64,000 nucleotides of DNA from Tigriopus japonicus (lineage: Eukaryota; Arthropoda; Copepoda; Harpacticoida; Harpacticidae). The stretch's first letter is position 1; each line of letters begins with the position of its first letter. The notes under the pieces were generated by a model. The model had not been told where the DNA came from and did no database searches. It saw only the letters and a program-made list of their open reading frames with translations. The translations under genes were made by a program, and so were the position numbers. Below, one piece after another: positions 26,301 through 41,300 of this stretch. Where the stretch lies: the NCBI GenBank assembly GCA_010645155.1, contig JAAGOF010000041.1, positions 788,097-852,096 on the forward strand. The letters run 5' to 3'.

Positions 26301-29300
26301 ACTTCAGCAATTTAACCAGCAATTTTTTTCATTAGTATTTCGGTATTTTTATTTTTCAAATTTATTACCATTTCTTTTGCCGAAAAAGTTAGCTAAAAAG
26401 CAACTTTTTTGACGTATTTGTTTTCAAAAATTTAACTCTCTAAATATTATTACCTTCCCTAATGCGCACTTAAGGTAAGAATGCTTTTTTAGCAAATATA
26501 GCGTGCCTACTTTTTCTTCTATGGAGCGACATGACTTGAAACAAAATAAAACTTTGACAGAATTAGTCAATTTGAAAAAATAATTCGTCTGGGAAAACAT
26601 TAACTGTTTTCTTTAAGTGGTATTTGAACAATTTAATCACTAACGTAATTGGTCCAGCCAGAGTAGTTCTTGAGTTCTTGATTTTGTTTTGGACTTTACG
26701 TAATGTGCATGGTTACAACCTTGTATATTCACATGAAAATGTTAGTGTTACTAAAGTTTGCTTTGTCCCTTTAGAGTTGATACCACAGACTTTGCGAAGA
26801 AAGTCCGAATCTACAACCAGCTACCTCCGTTCAACTTTAAAGATCCAACTTTTGGCATATTCGAGCGGTTCTTCTCCATTCATATCCCTATTTATGCAGC
26901 CCATTTGTATGACTCGGTGATGCTCTATGCTAGAGCATTACACTCTGTGATTGAGGATGAAAAAGCCTCACGAGGACGCATGATATCTGATGAGGAAATT
27001 AACCAGCTCTCCAGGGATGGTGAGTTCGCAAGTTTTGATAAAGGACACAAGCTTGTATGTTTTGTATGCGTCAAAGTACGGTACAAGCATGCTTCCTTAA
27101 TTCGGACGTTTAACCAAATTTGTTTACTGGTACTTTTTGACAAAATTCGTACTTAGTAATGCGCACGATACTTGAAACTTGTGTCCATCAAATGCAAAGG
27201 AAGAAACAATTCAGCTACTGTTGCAAAACAGTAAAAAGACAAAAACACAAAAAACTGTTGATTAAAACTAGTTTGAAGCGTAAATCCTGCAGCACCAGGT
27301 CGTGGTACCAGCAAACAAACAGCTTATCTAAACATTTGAGTGCTGTTATGTTCCTGGCTTATTTGCTTCACCCATAACTGCTTAACCCAATATCGAGACT
27401 AATTATCTTCATTGTCTCTTGGAATTCTCAAACTGGATAAAGTAGAGAATAAGGGAAAGGGGTGAAACAATGAAGCGGAAATCCAGGAAAATTTCAGCTG
27501 ATGTGTTTACATGTCTACACGGCCTCGGCCCAAATCCTGGATTTGAGTGCACAATAAGAGAGAGAAGAGGTATTACATGCATCCCAAGGAATAAAGCTTG
27601 TTTATTGGACAATAAGCTAATAAAAATCTAAAGACTTTTCCACTTTTAAAAAGAGACCTAAACCTGCACAACCTTCTTCCTCAGGGTTGCAGATACTATT
27701 TCTACACATTAGATGATCCTTTGCATCAAAGTTGACTTTGATCGTTTCCTAAAAAATATCCCTTACCAACCTTAAACAGGTGTGGTGTAGAGCGATATGT
27801 TCAGACTCATTGCCTGACCAAATATTTATAAAGAATAGTTTTTTATTTTATTTTTTAAACTTGCAGGGAGTCATTCCCTTGCATCAGGTAAAATCCGAGA
27901 ACAAGCAGCTTAGTTTTCGAGCAGAATTCGAAGTTTTGAACATTAATCATCCGTTTATTTCATTTCTTTGTGATCTTGAACAAAATGAGGCCAGTTGTAC
28001 ATGATTTATTTGAAGCTTCACCGGTGGATCATATTACTTTTGGTTTTATATTGACTTTCGACTGTACATCGGCCTCCACCTTTGTTTCCGGCTTCATTTT
28101 GCTCTCACTTTTCAAGCTTTGGCCCTGATAGAAAAAGAATAGTTATGTGACGTACAATATCGCAAATATGAGATATTTGATTCTATTTGAATTACCCTCC
28201 CTGTATTAGCTCCTGTGTTGGAGCAATTACTTGGTGAATGACTGACTTTGGCTGCTTCCCATGATCAATTAGAACTGAATTTCAAAATACTTATGTTTAG
28301 AACTGGATATTTGATGTTAAGTCTTATATCTTATCAATTTAAATTGAACACTCTGATTTTATCGGCATTCCATGCGTAAAGATTGTAAGTTAAGTCTTAG
28401 TTACACTTTACTTGATAGATTTATTTCCCAACGTTTTTGACTCAGACGACTTCACTGTCCGCAAACAAAAGAGAAGTAGTGATGGGTTTTGAGTTGAAAA
28501 TGTTGCCATTTTTTACTCGAAGTTTGATTGTTTACAAAAAAGCAGGTTGTTTTGAACTTTTTGACCAAAGATCTAAACAATAGGGTTATATTAAGGTTGT
28601 TTCAAGTGAGCGTTTTAAATCTTACCGCTAGAGGCAAAACAGGGCCGGAGGCTGTGCTGCGTTGCTCAGCCCATTTTGGCAAATCCCAGTTTTTTCTATC
28701 TGGCCGTCCATTCAATGATTCCAGGTCCTTGGAAGCAATCGATATTTCACGTAAATATGCCTGGGTTGGAATTGGGTCAATAATACGCAAAAAAAATATT
28801 TTTAGGATGCTTGAATAAAAAGCAATCAAGCAAGCCTTGTGTTATGGCAAAAATAGGACCTTACATTGATCCAAACAAAAATTATTATCAATCAACTAAT
28901 TTTTGACTGATTTTCGATTTTGGTATCTTAAGTGCAATACGTTTTTTTCAAGATTTGGACAAAAACCTTTTTTTCAAATTGAAATTCGGACCAAAAAGAA
29001 AAGGTACTCAAGATTTTTCAGTGTCAAAGAACGGCTTCAAATAGTTCTGACCTGAAAATCGAAAGAAAAACTGCCGAGTGGAAAAAGACCAATATGCCCT
29101 ATATAGCAACAAATTGAGAAGAAAACACTTTTCATAGACCGCCTTCTCCTTTTATGAGACTTCCTTCAAGCCCGAAGAGGTCAGGTCCAAAATATTACTT
29201 CCCTACAACTTTTGCGCTTTAAATTGTTTTATTGCCCTACAAATCACTTTATTGCACTATGAATGAATCATGTCTTTTTGAAAAACATCTCAATACAAAA

Positions 29301-32300
29301 TTACTTGTGCATGTGAAGCCCCAATCTCATTGATGGGGAATGGTCCAGTGAGGCCCACTAAATTTGTCTTGGGCCCACCAAACAGATGGTGGCAGGTTCG
29401 TGGGCCCACAATTCATTGATCAAAGAGCTCTGGGCCCACAAGTATTTACTGCAAACGGCTCTCGGGCCCACTATTTTGGACTTCCCCATAAGCTCTTGGG
29501 CCCACCCAAAATCACCCTTGGGCCCACATTTGGACCAGGGCCCACAGGTTGCCGACCCCTGGTCTATAGCAAAAAAAACGTCTTCAAAAGGTTCACTCTT
29601 TTGCTTGACCATTGTATTTTCTTAGTCCACAGTACTGCGGGAAAAGCATAGATGTATGTAGGTTAAAACCACCAACTTGTTACATTTGTGAAGTGCCGGA
29701 GCAAGTGACAACCATTTTTTAAAAATAAATATAGATAGCTTACTTAGCAAAAAAGAACAACCACAAAATCCAGGTCACATCATGGAAAAAGATTTCAAAC
29801 TAAGAAGTAATGAACAAAGAACTAAGAAGCATGTTAGTTGGATAATACGAAAGTCCATGGTGGAACTGATTTTCAGGGTTGAAAAGTTGTAACAGAAGTC
29901 CCAAAAAGGATAAGTTGGTCAACAAAATACCATATGCACCCACAAATGAAGGGAGTAATGGCCAAAAATCCGGCGGATGGAGTTTCATTTTATTGGCGAC
30001 AAAATGAGCAAATAAATGAACCTCCCTCCGCCGGATTTTGGCCATTACTCTCTACCTTTGCAGGTGCATAAATAGTATTTGCCCATGTACCTTAAAGCTT
30101 GTAACTTAATTAGATGAAATTTTGAGCTGCTTGGGTCCAAAAGGTTTTTGTTTTTAACATAAAACTGTCCATGCTTTCAAAAATAGCCTGAATTGAGCAA
30201 CCATAATGGGGAGAAAATTGACCACTTAGTCCCAAGTTTCTCCACATTTCACACCACTTTTTCTCTGAAGCTACTTTTTGACAAGTGTGAATTTTCTTGA
30301 AATCTTGCCCTTACATTACATTTTCTACCAAACCTTTGACTGTCTCTTCCTTGGGCCATGTAATAAGGTTGGGACTGAAAAATTTGTGTCTTCTCTTTTA
30401 TTTTAATGAGCCTAGCCTGTCTGTTTTTGGTTTATCTAACCAAAAGTTTCAAAAGCGAAAGAGAAGTTGTTGCTTACACCTTTATGGCGAGGACTACTCG
30501 AAAGGTAAGAGTAGCAAAAGTGGCCAAGTAACATGAGAATTAAGTGCTCTTAGTACTAGCACTCAAAGTTTCTTATGGCCAAAATGAACTCCCTTTGTCT
30601 TCTGTTTTGATCTCAGTGTGTATTTTTATCACAATAGAACACGGAAAAATCCCTGTTACTTTTCCATCTAGGTCGTAGAATTACCAAAGCAATCATCAAC
30701 AGAGGGCGCTACCAATCGATTTCTGGGAACTACATCCGCATCAATCACAATGGAGACTCTGAGGGAAATTTCACTGCCTTTGCCCTGAAAGAACACAATT
30801 ACACTTTTGTTAGTAGGATTACCAACAAAACCAAATTCTCCTGTGGCTACTACCCAGTGAAGGTGAGGTTCAGTCTGACTTACTTCATGTTTCAAAAGGT
30901 GTCAACTTAAGATCAACCAACCGTTACAATATTTGTAAAAATGCATATTCAATGCCAGAACGTTATTCCAAAGTTCCATCAAAAGTAAGCTGAAACCAAA
31001 TATATTCTGCTCCTTATTTTGTCCATTTTGTTCGGCAGATGTCTCTTTAACCTGCCTTTGATCTTCCTTTAAAAGCTCCTAGGGATCCTAGTCAAGTAGA
31101 GGCACGCAGGGTTGAGACAAACCATGGTTGTTTTATTAGATTCAGCACATCCAATTGGCTTTTGGAACCTTTTTAACCACTTTCTTTCAAAACAGACTCA
31201 ATATTCAACAAGGGTCCACTCAAGTCAATGGCCTATCTGTCTTGCTTGGAAGCACAAATTCATGGTACTTCTGCTCTGCAATTATTAACGCAATTATTAA
31301 CATTGTCAAATAGTGCAACTACAGACTCTTAAAATTTAACAAAAAAATCATCAATTGGGCATTCCAGGAAATTCCAGACGTTTCTTGGAGTAAGATCAGC
31401 TGACGATCATGGTCGTCAGCCATCAGCTGTCACTACGTTGTGAAACTTCTGGGATTTCTGCTCCACAGCAAAAAAAAAGGAAAAAAAATCCGCGCCCAAT
31501 TATTCATCAATAATGGCGGCAACAACCCAGTTGTTCAGTTTTTTGTCCAAAATATAGAGAGCGTGTGTTGATTTTGAACGGCTGGAAATTCATATCCGCG
31601 TGTCTCTAAAAGATCGAGGGTTCCTACTGAACTTGTCCTTTTATTTAGAATTATTGCTTACTTTCTAGGTCGGAGAGTTTCACTCAGAGAACACTCCTCA
31701 AAATACCACCAATATTACATACTCTCCCAAAGTGAACATCGATTGGCCTGGTAACCACAAACCCGTCGATGAACCCCATTGTGGTTATGATGGAAGCAAG
31801 TGCCCAAGGACAAAAGGTCGAACCGAAATCGCTACAGGGGTTCTTGGAGGTGAGTGTGGGGATGCCTGAGGCTTGCTCAATGTTCATTAGTGATCGATTA
31901 TAGGTTTTTGAGACTTGTTTCCAACTGGCTGGCGCTTTATTTTTGCAGCTCTTCTCTTCATTGTGATTATTATAACCTTGAGCTTCTATCGAAAATGGAA
32001 GATCGAGCAAGAAATCGAAGGCCTCTTGTGGAAGATCAATCCAGACTGTTTGCAGGTAACAAGATTTGAACTTGGAGAAAAAATATATATGAAATGTCTC
32101 TTTCAAACCTGAATGAACTTTTTTTCGAATTAGGAGTTCTTTGAAACAAATAATTTTGAAGTAAATAGACATTGAATGAGGTTTAGTTTGACGTAAAATA
32201 AAAAAACAAAACATTTCTTTCAAATGGTTGTACAAGTTTGGATCGTTTTTTTCGGATTGGAGGATCGTTTTTTTTTGGAACCATCAAATTTTGGGGAACC

Positions 32301-35300
32301 ACTTTTCACTTGTTGAACTAATTCAGTCAAAAAGTCATATTCCTTTTATGTGAATGACTATTTGCTGCTTAATATTTGGCGTAGACGATACATTTTAACA
32401 TCGGTTAAATTAGAGTCTTTGAAAAATTATTGAGCTGATTGTAAATCAATCGAAGATTAAATGGTCCATCTTTATCATCCTAAAAGGAAAAAAAATACTA
32501 ACATGATATTAGAACTAAAAATTCCAAGATCTAATACAGAGCTTTTTATTGCTGAGCAAGAAAATTTAAGTATTTTAGCTTACTTCAAGGTTACCCAAAT
32601 TTTTCAATAATATCACCTCCTAATAACATATTTTCATTTTATAGCTCTTACGTTTTTTTCCATTTTTGGGGTTTCAAAAGAGCAATTCATCGTAACATAG
32701 AAGCACATAACTTTTAGAAGACCATTAAAGTTGAAACACTGGACTAACTTCAAATCGGTTTGCCTGACAAATATTTTATCTAATTTTAAAATGATAACCG
32801 TATCTTGAAGCATTTGTGATCTAAGTTTCGGTCAAAATGGGAAATGTTTTCTTCAAGCTATTCCTTAGATCAACAAAGGCCGGTTTTTAACTAAACCATT
32901 TTGTTCTTCTCCAAAAAGGGCTATCGAGGTCTTCATCCCTGTGCTTCGAAGCAAAGTTTGGGCAGTGTGATGAGTGGCGAGTCAAGAGGTTATGGAACCA
33001 CATGTCAGACAGCGCGTTTCCGGGGATCGATTGTCCGAATCAAAGAGTTACATTACGAGAAGAAGAAGGACATTTCCAGAGAAGTCATGAAAGAGATGAA
33101 GCTCATGCGAGAACTCAGACACGACAATGTAACAAGGTAGGTAATAAGTCTGGTTGATTGTGCAAGTCATTTTGGTAGCCAGGCCTTTTTGCAACATACG
33201 TTACTCATCTTAGACCCAACGATAAGTGAGTGTAAGTTAGAGAGGCTAGATGTCCAGAGATGCGCGAGGTTATGAGTTATGACCCCTCGGTCTTAGAGAC
33301 TCTTTATTGTGAGAGACGGGTGGGGGTGAGACTGGCGTTAATAACGTCATGCAATTTGCAACATTTGATTGGCTAATACACTTTTTGGCGACGTTTTTAA
33401 TATTTTCAAACAGACCAAACCCTCAACAAGGGAGGTGTCACTCAATCAAGTGCCTCCGCATCTTACTCGAAGCACAACATTCACGTTTTTCTAGAGCCCA
33501 ATTTAATATATTGTAAAATAGATTGATACTTCCAAAGTAAATTTTTCTGCTCAAAGACTGTTTCAAAAGATTGTAATTTGAGACTTTTAACATTGGGCAA
33601 TGTCATTTACATGTTTTTATGAACAATCTATTTGACGATTTTTTATGTACAAAACCTGGAGAATATCTTTATTTGGAAATGTTTTTAGTTGAAAAAATCG
33701 TTTACTTTTCTCCATGGCGCTTCAGTCGAAACCCCGCCGATCTTTCACAAGAGAGCGTCTTTACTCGGTCTCAACCACGCCCACAATAAAGCGTTTTGCT
33801 TTTAGCACCTGTCATCTTGTATTACATATGCTAAGCTGAATTGCTTGTTCAGAATGGTTGTCACCTTGTCATACAAAAATCAATGTTACAAATGTGTAAC
33901 ATTGGGTCCAAGAGAGTTCATGCAAGAGGGTTAGCTGCTGATAAAGTGCAAATAACAATGGCAAAAGAAGTACATAAATTGCAAAAAGAACACTTATGAT
34001 GAAGTTAAAAATTAAGGTCTTTCCGCAACATACGGTAATGTTAGAAGATTGAAGCTGTAAAAAATGCATATAAAAAGAACAAGAGGTGAATATAAAAGTG
34101 CAAAAAGATGCTAATCATGCAACTGAAATCACAAAAAACATAAACTGGTAAGATAATTATGCCAATGAAATGGTGGCAAGTGATAAAACGGATTTCTTAA
34201 TGAGATGGTTTTCCACTTTAGATTTCAATTGATTTATTTCCTATTTAAATTTCATAATAGTTTGTGAATTCAAAGTAGATGCTAAAGGGGCACATGGAGG
34301 ATTTAAAAAAACATGGAAAAAGAAACAAAGCCAACAGCAAATGAAACGTGGCTGATTAGTAAGTTTCTAAATTAATGTTTGGAATCAAGTTTAAAAAGTC
34401 AAAGCAAATTTGATTCTGAATTTGTTATTCAGCCATGACAGATTTCAAGAAAGTCACCACCACCTACCAAAAAAAAACATGATTATATTTTCCAGGGATC
34501 ATTGGACAAATTCAAAGAATAGTTTTAATTGAAACTTGGATGAAACTGTAGGTTCTACCTAAGATTCCGGGTTTTTGTTTTCTCCACAAAAGTCTTCAAA
34601 ATCGTTTAAAATGCCAAGTTAAGAAATGCAAATGAGACGTTTTGCTTTTTTTGTACAAGTCTTAAGAGGATGTAAAGCTTATTTTCTTACTTGCTTTCTT
34701 CTAGTTTCATTGGTGCATGTGTGGAGTCGCATTGTATCATGTTGATTACGGACTTTTGCGCACGAGGAGCATTGCAAGACATCCTGGAGAATCCAGATAT
34801 CAAACTAGATCCCATGTTTGTCGCCTCGTTAATCCATGATCTCATGAAGGGCATGATTTTTCTACACAATAGCGACATTGTCACCCATGGAAATTTGAAG
34901 AGTTCCAATTGTGTCGTTACCAGCAGGTAAAATTTTTATTCGAAATTGTTAATTCAGTAAGTTCAATGGATCGAGGTTAAAAAAATATTTTAAAATTTTA
35001 AACCGATTTTTGGATGATTTGGAAAAAAGTGGGATTTGCAAAAAATCTTCGATTGTTTGCATTGCATGAAGAGTAAGCTTGCAAAAAACGTATTTTACAG
35101 AACTAAAGCTCTTGTTTTCGAATATTTCAATCCGACACTAAAGAAAGTGGTCCGCCTGAACGAAGTAGCCTTAATTGAACCAAAAATCTACACTAAAGGA
35201 AATCATATTTTTAAAGCTTGTCTTTCAGAAAACTGTATTTACTAAAAGAACATTCATTTTAGGTGGACCCTTCAAGTCACCGATTTCGGTTTGCACGAAC

Positions 35301-38300
35301 TGAGATTATCAGCAGAGGGATCCCCTGACTTAGAATGGGGTTCAACTGAAGAGAAAACAGCAGAATCCGAAGCTTTCGGACTTTTGTGGAAGGCTCCAGA
35401 ACTATTAAAGGACGACAAAATGCCCATAAGAGGCACTCAAAAAGGTAAAGATCATCAATAAAAAAAGCATCTCCACATGAATACCTTATATTATTTCTCC
35501 AGGTGATTCCTACTCCTTTGGCATCATCTTATTTGAGATATACGGGCGACAAGGTCCGTATGGAGACACGGTTTTGTCCGCTACTGAGATTATTAACAAA
35601 GTGAAGAATCCCGACGGAGTTGCCTACATGCGCCCAGACATTGAAATGTTGGAAGATACCGAACTAGACTACACTTGCCCTTCTTATGTCAAAGGTAGGT
35701 ATTTTTTTCTTGTTATTAAGTTAATTTTTGAAAAAAAAATCCTCCATTTTTATTAGATATCATGGCGGATTGTTGGAGTGAATGGCCTGAATCTCGGCCT
35801 GATTTCACCACTATCCGGAATCGAATGAAGACCATGCGAAACGGCATGAAGACAAATATCATGGACCAAATGGTGGAAATGTTGGAGAAATACTCAAATA
35901 ATCTCGAGGTATGTATATGAGCTCTAGAGATTTGATTGTACATCGTGACTAGAGACCCTAGAAACTTCAGAGACACAGAGAGTTTGGACAGAAAAGCATT
36001 GAGCATTTATCCAAATAAACAGGCTCAAGAAGCACTGAATTTCTGGAGCAGGAGGCTAAAGATAAGAAATGTAATTTCCACAAGGATTAATTTGATCGTG
36101 TTCTCTGCAAACAAGACCTACTTGCATTCAGTAGAATATGTTTTGAAATTTTAGGCTCAATTTAATGTAGGAGTGATAAGTTATGCCTTTTCAAAGCTTT
36201 GTTCTGAAGATAGCATACAATGGATGACCTTGCCTTTGTGTGGCAAAACAATTACCAAAAAGAGCTGTTTTTTCATTCTCAATAGGATTTGCACTGAGCT
36301 TTGAAAGAGCTTAACTTTTGTCTCCATTCTTTGATTGAGTCGAGAGTTATTGATTTGTTCCTGCTGGAAATCTTATATTTTACTTAGCCTTCCAGTCCAG
36401 AGAAGTTTAGTGATTCTTGATCAGCTCCACATTTCTGGACTCAAAGAAATCGTCAACCCAACCGTTATTAGACTGATTACATTTAAGTGTGTTCAATCAT
36501 TAATCAATCTGTTTTTGAGCTAGTAAATGCAACTTGCACCAAAAATTGCAGCTTTTCGCCATTTTAATCAAAATTAGCAACTTTTCGATTATTTTCGCCG
36601 TAACGAGACGTAATGGAATTGCAAAGCCCCCATGTACGGGGAAATGGTTGCCGACAGGATCCCCTCTACTCTAACAAAGGGGATTTGAATCATTTTCTTC
36701 AAAACAAAAGTTATCCATCGTGCTTTGAAATCATTCAAGACATATATTTATCAACAGTAAACCCTTTATTATTATTATAAACAGCCACTTTTGGCATTTT
36801 TTGCCTTGATCACAAAAATTGTGCGAGATTTTGCGCGTAATTTTTCAGGACCCTTTAAAGTAATAGTGTTTTTTTCAATTGTACAATAGTTTGTGCAAAG
36901 CAAAACTGCGCTCTTAAGGAAGCCAAAAGGTAAAAGTAAAGACAAACTTGAGAATACAAACTTTTGCCCAGAATTGAGACAAGAATTTGCCCAAATTTGA
37001 CATTTTTCATTTTTAGGACAAAAAATAGCAACTTTCGTCGAATTGAGTGCTTCTTTGAACAAGAAATATTGGAACTTTAGGGCTAAAACCTGCAATCTTA
37101 GGCCAAAAAACAGCAACTTTATTCGTTGTAATGTAATTGAGAAAGCTGTAAATTTGACGCAAAGAAAAGGACTGACGTCTTTGGTGCCTTCATCAGTGTT
37201 CGTCTCAACCATGTGTGTCTCTGAATTATTTAGGGTCACTAAGAGACGCTAGATTTCCATAAAGCGTCCCTAGGGTCACTAATTATGATTTGCTTTTATA
37301 CTAGGATCTAGTCACAGAGAGAACCCGTCAGCTCTTTGAGGAGAAGCAGAAAACGGAGGATCTTCTGCATCGCATGCTGCCGCCTTCAGTGGCCAAGAAG
37401 TTGACCCATGGGGTGGCAGTGGAGCCCGAGACTTTCACCGGCTGCACAATCTACTTCTCAGACATTGTTGGATTCACCTCTATGTGCTCTGAGTCGACTC
37501 CACTCCAGGTGGTCAAATTCCTTAATGAGCTCTACTCTCAGTTTGATGAGATTATCCAGAGCTTTGACGTGTACAAAGTAGAAACAATAGGTATTTCTTA
37601 CCCCCAATTAAATGGTCTTTAGTCTTCAATAATAAAGCTGGTGTCTTGGTCTTTTCCAGGGGATGCATACATGGTGGTATCTGGACTGCCGGAGAGAAGT
37701 GACCAACACGCTGGCAATGTTGCCTCTCTTGCCCTTGAGCTATTGTCAGCTGTCAAGAGCTTCAAAATCAGTCATAGGCCCAATGATACTCTTAAACTGA
37801 GAATTGGAATGCACACAGGTATGGTCCAAAGAAAAACTTAATTTCATGTTTGCAACAAGAACGTTTCATTTAATGCCGGATTGAATGAGTTGGCAAAGAA
37901 CTGGTTATAGCAAAGAAGCGGGAAAGCTTAAAAACAACAAAACCACAGAGTTCCATAGAGGAGATATATTGGAGTAGACAAGCCATGAAATTTCATAAAG
38001 GCAGCAAGGGCATTTCAGGTTTAGTTACATGTTGAAACCTACCTAAGGAAGTTTTGCTCACTGGATTTTATGCTTTGACCTTCCACTTGAATGGGCAACT
38101 TAGTCTTTAAACATGTTTGAAACAATCCCAAAATAAAGTTATTTTTTTCCACTTACTAAACTCACTCAACAATCCCACTGAGCCTAAATAAGCTATCCCT
38201 TTTCTGGTAACTGATTTACCACAAAAGTGTTCTATAAGTTAGAGCCAAGTTGATGACTTAGAATACTCAAAATGCATATTTAATTAATTCAGGTCCTGTG

Positions 38301-41300
38301 GTGGCGGGTGTGGTGGGTCTTGCCATGCCTAGATATTGCCTCTTTGGTGACACCGTCAACACCTCATCCCGCATGGAGTCCACGGGACAGCCTTTGAAGA
38401 TCCATATCTCTCCCACTTGCAATTCCGAGCTTCAAAGGCTAGGAGGTTATGTGACTGAAAGTAGAGGTCCCGTGGAGATGAAAGGCAAGGGCTTGGTCAA
38501 CACCTTCTGGTTGTTGTCCTCCACTGATGAATGTCCAATCCGAAAGAAGCCTGTGATGTCCTCCGCGTTAAAACCATTGTTCAGGTTGCCCAAAAATATG
38601 GGTGGCATGAATCTCACGGGTACCACGGGCATGTCCAGTAACACACCAGAAGTAAGTGAAATATTTTAAGTAATCATCACAGCCCGGAAAACATTTTTTC
38701 TTGCTGCAGAGCAGAAAGTCTAGAGGTATCAATGAGTAAGATCAGCTGACGATCTCACTCGTCAACTATCATTTATTGAAAACTTGTGGGATTTCTGCTC
38801 CATAGCAAAAAAAAATATTTCCCGGGTCCTAATAATCACTTATGATTCATTTATTTACGAAATGCCTAAGCACTTTTGTTATTGTTAATTTCACTGACTA
38901 AACTTGAGAGCTTGGTTTCAACAAAGAAACCGCGCTTTTGATTAACATGACACATATCATGACTTTTTCCTGCATTTTTCTTGCATCATCAGAGTTTCAT
39001 TGTGATTGATCAAAATGAGCAATGAGTTTTGTGTGAGTAATGAATCTTTGAGAATGATCGGTGTTGTCTTTTTTTTCGGCGTTAGACTTATAGACGCAAT
39101 TTTGACTAACATGATAATATCATATTCCACATAAATTAAAGTCAACCTTGCTATTTTTGCCCTTGGATGAAAGTTTTAAAAATCATGCAATGTTGCAAAA
39201 CTCTTAAGTATAAAGAACGAATGGTATACTGAAACGTGTTTAGCTTCTTTGCAATCTCTAAAATTTTGACGCATGAAACTCAAAAGATAGAGAAGCCCAT
39301 AAAAGATATACATCATTTTTCAGTTTTGGAGGCTGAAAACTATTGTTAAAAACTGCTCTTCCCTATTTTTGATTTACCAGGCTTTTCCCATTTAAGATCC
39401 TTTAATTTTTATTTTTTTCCATTTTTCTCTTGTTGTGACCGTCGTATTTTAAAGCACATTGTCCCATTTTTTCCTCACAACCCTGATCTTTTTTCTGATA
39501 GCGTAGACAATATAGGTTTGTTTTGTGGTTGAAAACTTTGGAATAAAAATAAAACCATTTTTCTCTCATTCTTGATGTATCCCGACATGTTCAAATGTTC
39601 AAAATGCATTTATCAAATAAAAATATTTCAGCAACTGAGGAGGAGAAGTCCGAGAGTGTCGATGGCTTCAGGCTTTGATGTCCGTCGAGAGCGAAACACA
39701 CCGGATTCAATGCGAAAGTCGTTTACGCAATTGAACTCTGCACCCAATGACCAAAACTCCACCTCAACTTTACCCCACCCTCGTACTGGAACGCCTCCAA
39801 TTGAGAAAGAGAGTGATGCATTCAGGTACGATTTGAACCAATCACTATTTTTGTTACTTTTTAAAACACCTTTTTTAATTTGAATGGCACTTGGGTAATT
39901 TGGATATTTTAATATGTGTTTTGGTGGTAAATTGCGAAAAAGGGTAGTTTGGGAAAACAGAATTGATTACTCTTTACATTAAATATTTGCTCTTCCTATT
40001 TCCTTACTATGAACTCTAAAGTAAATCAATTATTGTGTCTTTTTAGCCAACCACTTGGACTTTGTTCACCACTTCTTTAGCTGAGGCTTTTGAATTCAGT
40101 TCAATGCTCTTTTGGCACATCATCAAAGAATTCAAGTTCGAATCACAATTGAAAAATAACGCCAAATTCAGATAATTAAAGCACAATAAAATGCAATGAA
40201 ATTCTAAATTTTCTTTTATTCGCATTAGTTGTAAATGGCAAACAACTTGTTTCCCTTTTTTTGCTTTCATTTGAAGAAGTGTTGTAATGTATATATTTAT
40301 GAGAAATATGTACTTATATTGTTGACTTTCTAACATTTTCTGCACTAGTAGTCTGGCACATTTTCCTTTCGCAATCTGCCCTATTTTTGGAAGGGTTCTG
40401 TTAACTAGTAAGTCACTTTGGAAGCATTGCTTGGGCAAGCTTTGACGAGCTTTCAATTTGTTCCTCTCTATGTACCTCTTTAATTGGCGAACACAACTTT
40501 TGCATTTTTGGTACTACTTTCAGACGATTTATGCAACACCGTCCATCCGTCACAAATATCTAGAGGTGAAAAATTCAAATGAATGTTTCTTAGCTTTGTA
40601 GCTGGTTTGATTTACCCCTTGAAAACAGAGTTACACTAAAAATCCGTGTACCAAATAACAAAATTCCCGTAGTCCATAACACATCTTGTCTCACATACCT
40701 TGCTTTGACTTTTTTCGTAGTTTAAACACTGTCCTGGTTTTAACTCCAGCTATCAGCCTCCCTCAACCAAACAAAGGCAAACTTTCGCTTTGTAAAGGCT
40801 TGTTTTGTCATAATTTTAGTGTTCTAATAATTTGACGTTGTATGCAAAATCTGACCTTTTTTGATGAAACATAACCTTGTTATTTGATTTCAATGAATGT
40901 CACTTGGGGAATTATAAATACTCATGTCAAGTTCACTCATTACCTTGTTAATAAGGTGTGAGGTTTTATTTTCTAGAAGAGTCAAAAAGGTTTTTGACCC
41001 CAATTTGAACAAGTGTTTTTGATTGAAAATCACCTTGAAGTAACCTTAACCTGTCTGAGCATTTTGTACTTCACTCGTCATGGGTGGCGACATCTAGAAT
41101 CATTCCCTCATCCTTGGAAAATGAGGGCAATTGAAGTATGGCTTTGTTGTGCCTTTTCATGGAGTGAGAGTGTGGACAAGCGTCACAACCCGCTCATGCT
41201 GTTCATGGACTTACAAAGGCAAAATTTAGCATAATTTAAAACTTTGTGCAAAATATGTTGCATTGGCTAGTTGCATCAGTATAATAATGGTTCAACGACA

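Larger units (their letters stand above)
27020..30671 (+). other. Intron 7 of the cyclase gene (3652 bp)
   Basis: Contains a GGGCCCA-rich transposon end (about 29352-29561) and a hairpin (29953-30050). An open stretch at 28528-28818 has no recognisable domain. Otherwise nothing seen. Confidence 0.75.

Noticed and set aside
31684..32235. 183-residue minus-strand open frame
   Set aside because: It lies opposite cyclase exons 9 and 10 and is an antisense shadow of the coding sequence.
35036..35245. Open stretch in cyclase intron 12
   Set aside because: The flanking kinase-homology exons join in phase without it, and the motif order of the domain leaves no room for an insert.
36775..37239. 154-residue minus-strand frame in cyclase intron 15
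   Set aside because: Driven by degenerate AGCAACTTT-type repeats; no domain, and the composition follows the repeat.
40043..40456. 137-residue minus-strand frame in cyclase intron 19
   Set aside because: Low-complexity, Lys/Leu/Phe-rich, no motif, AT-rich intron.
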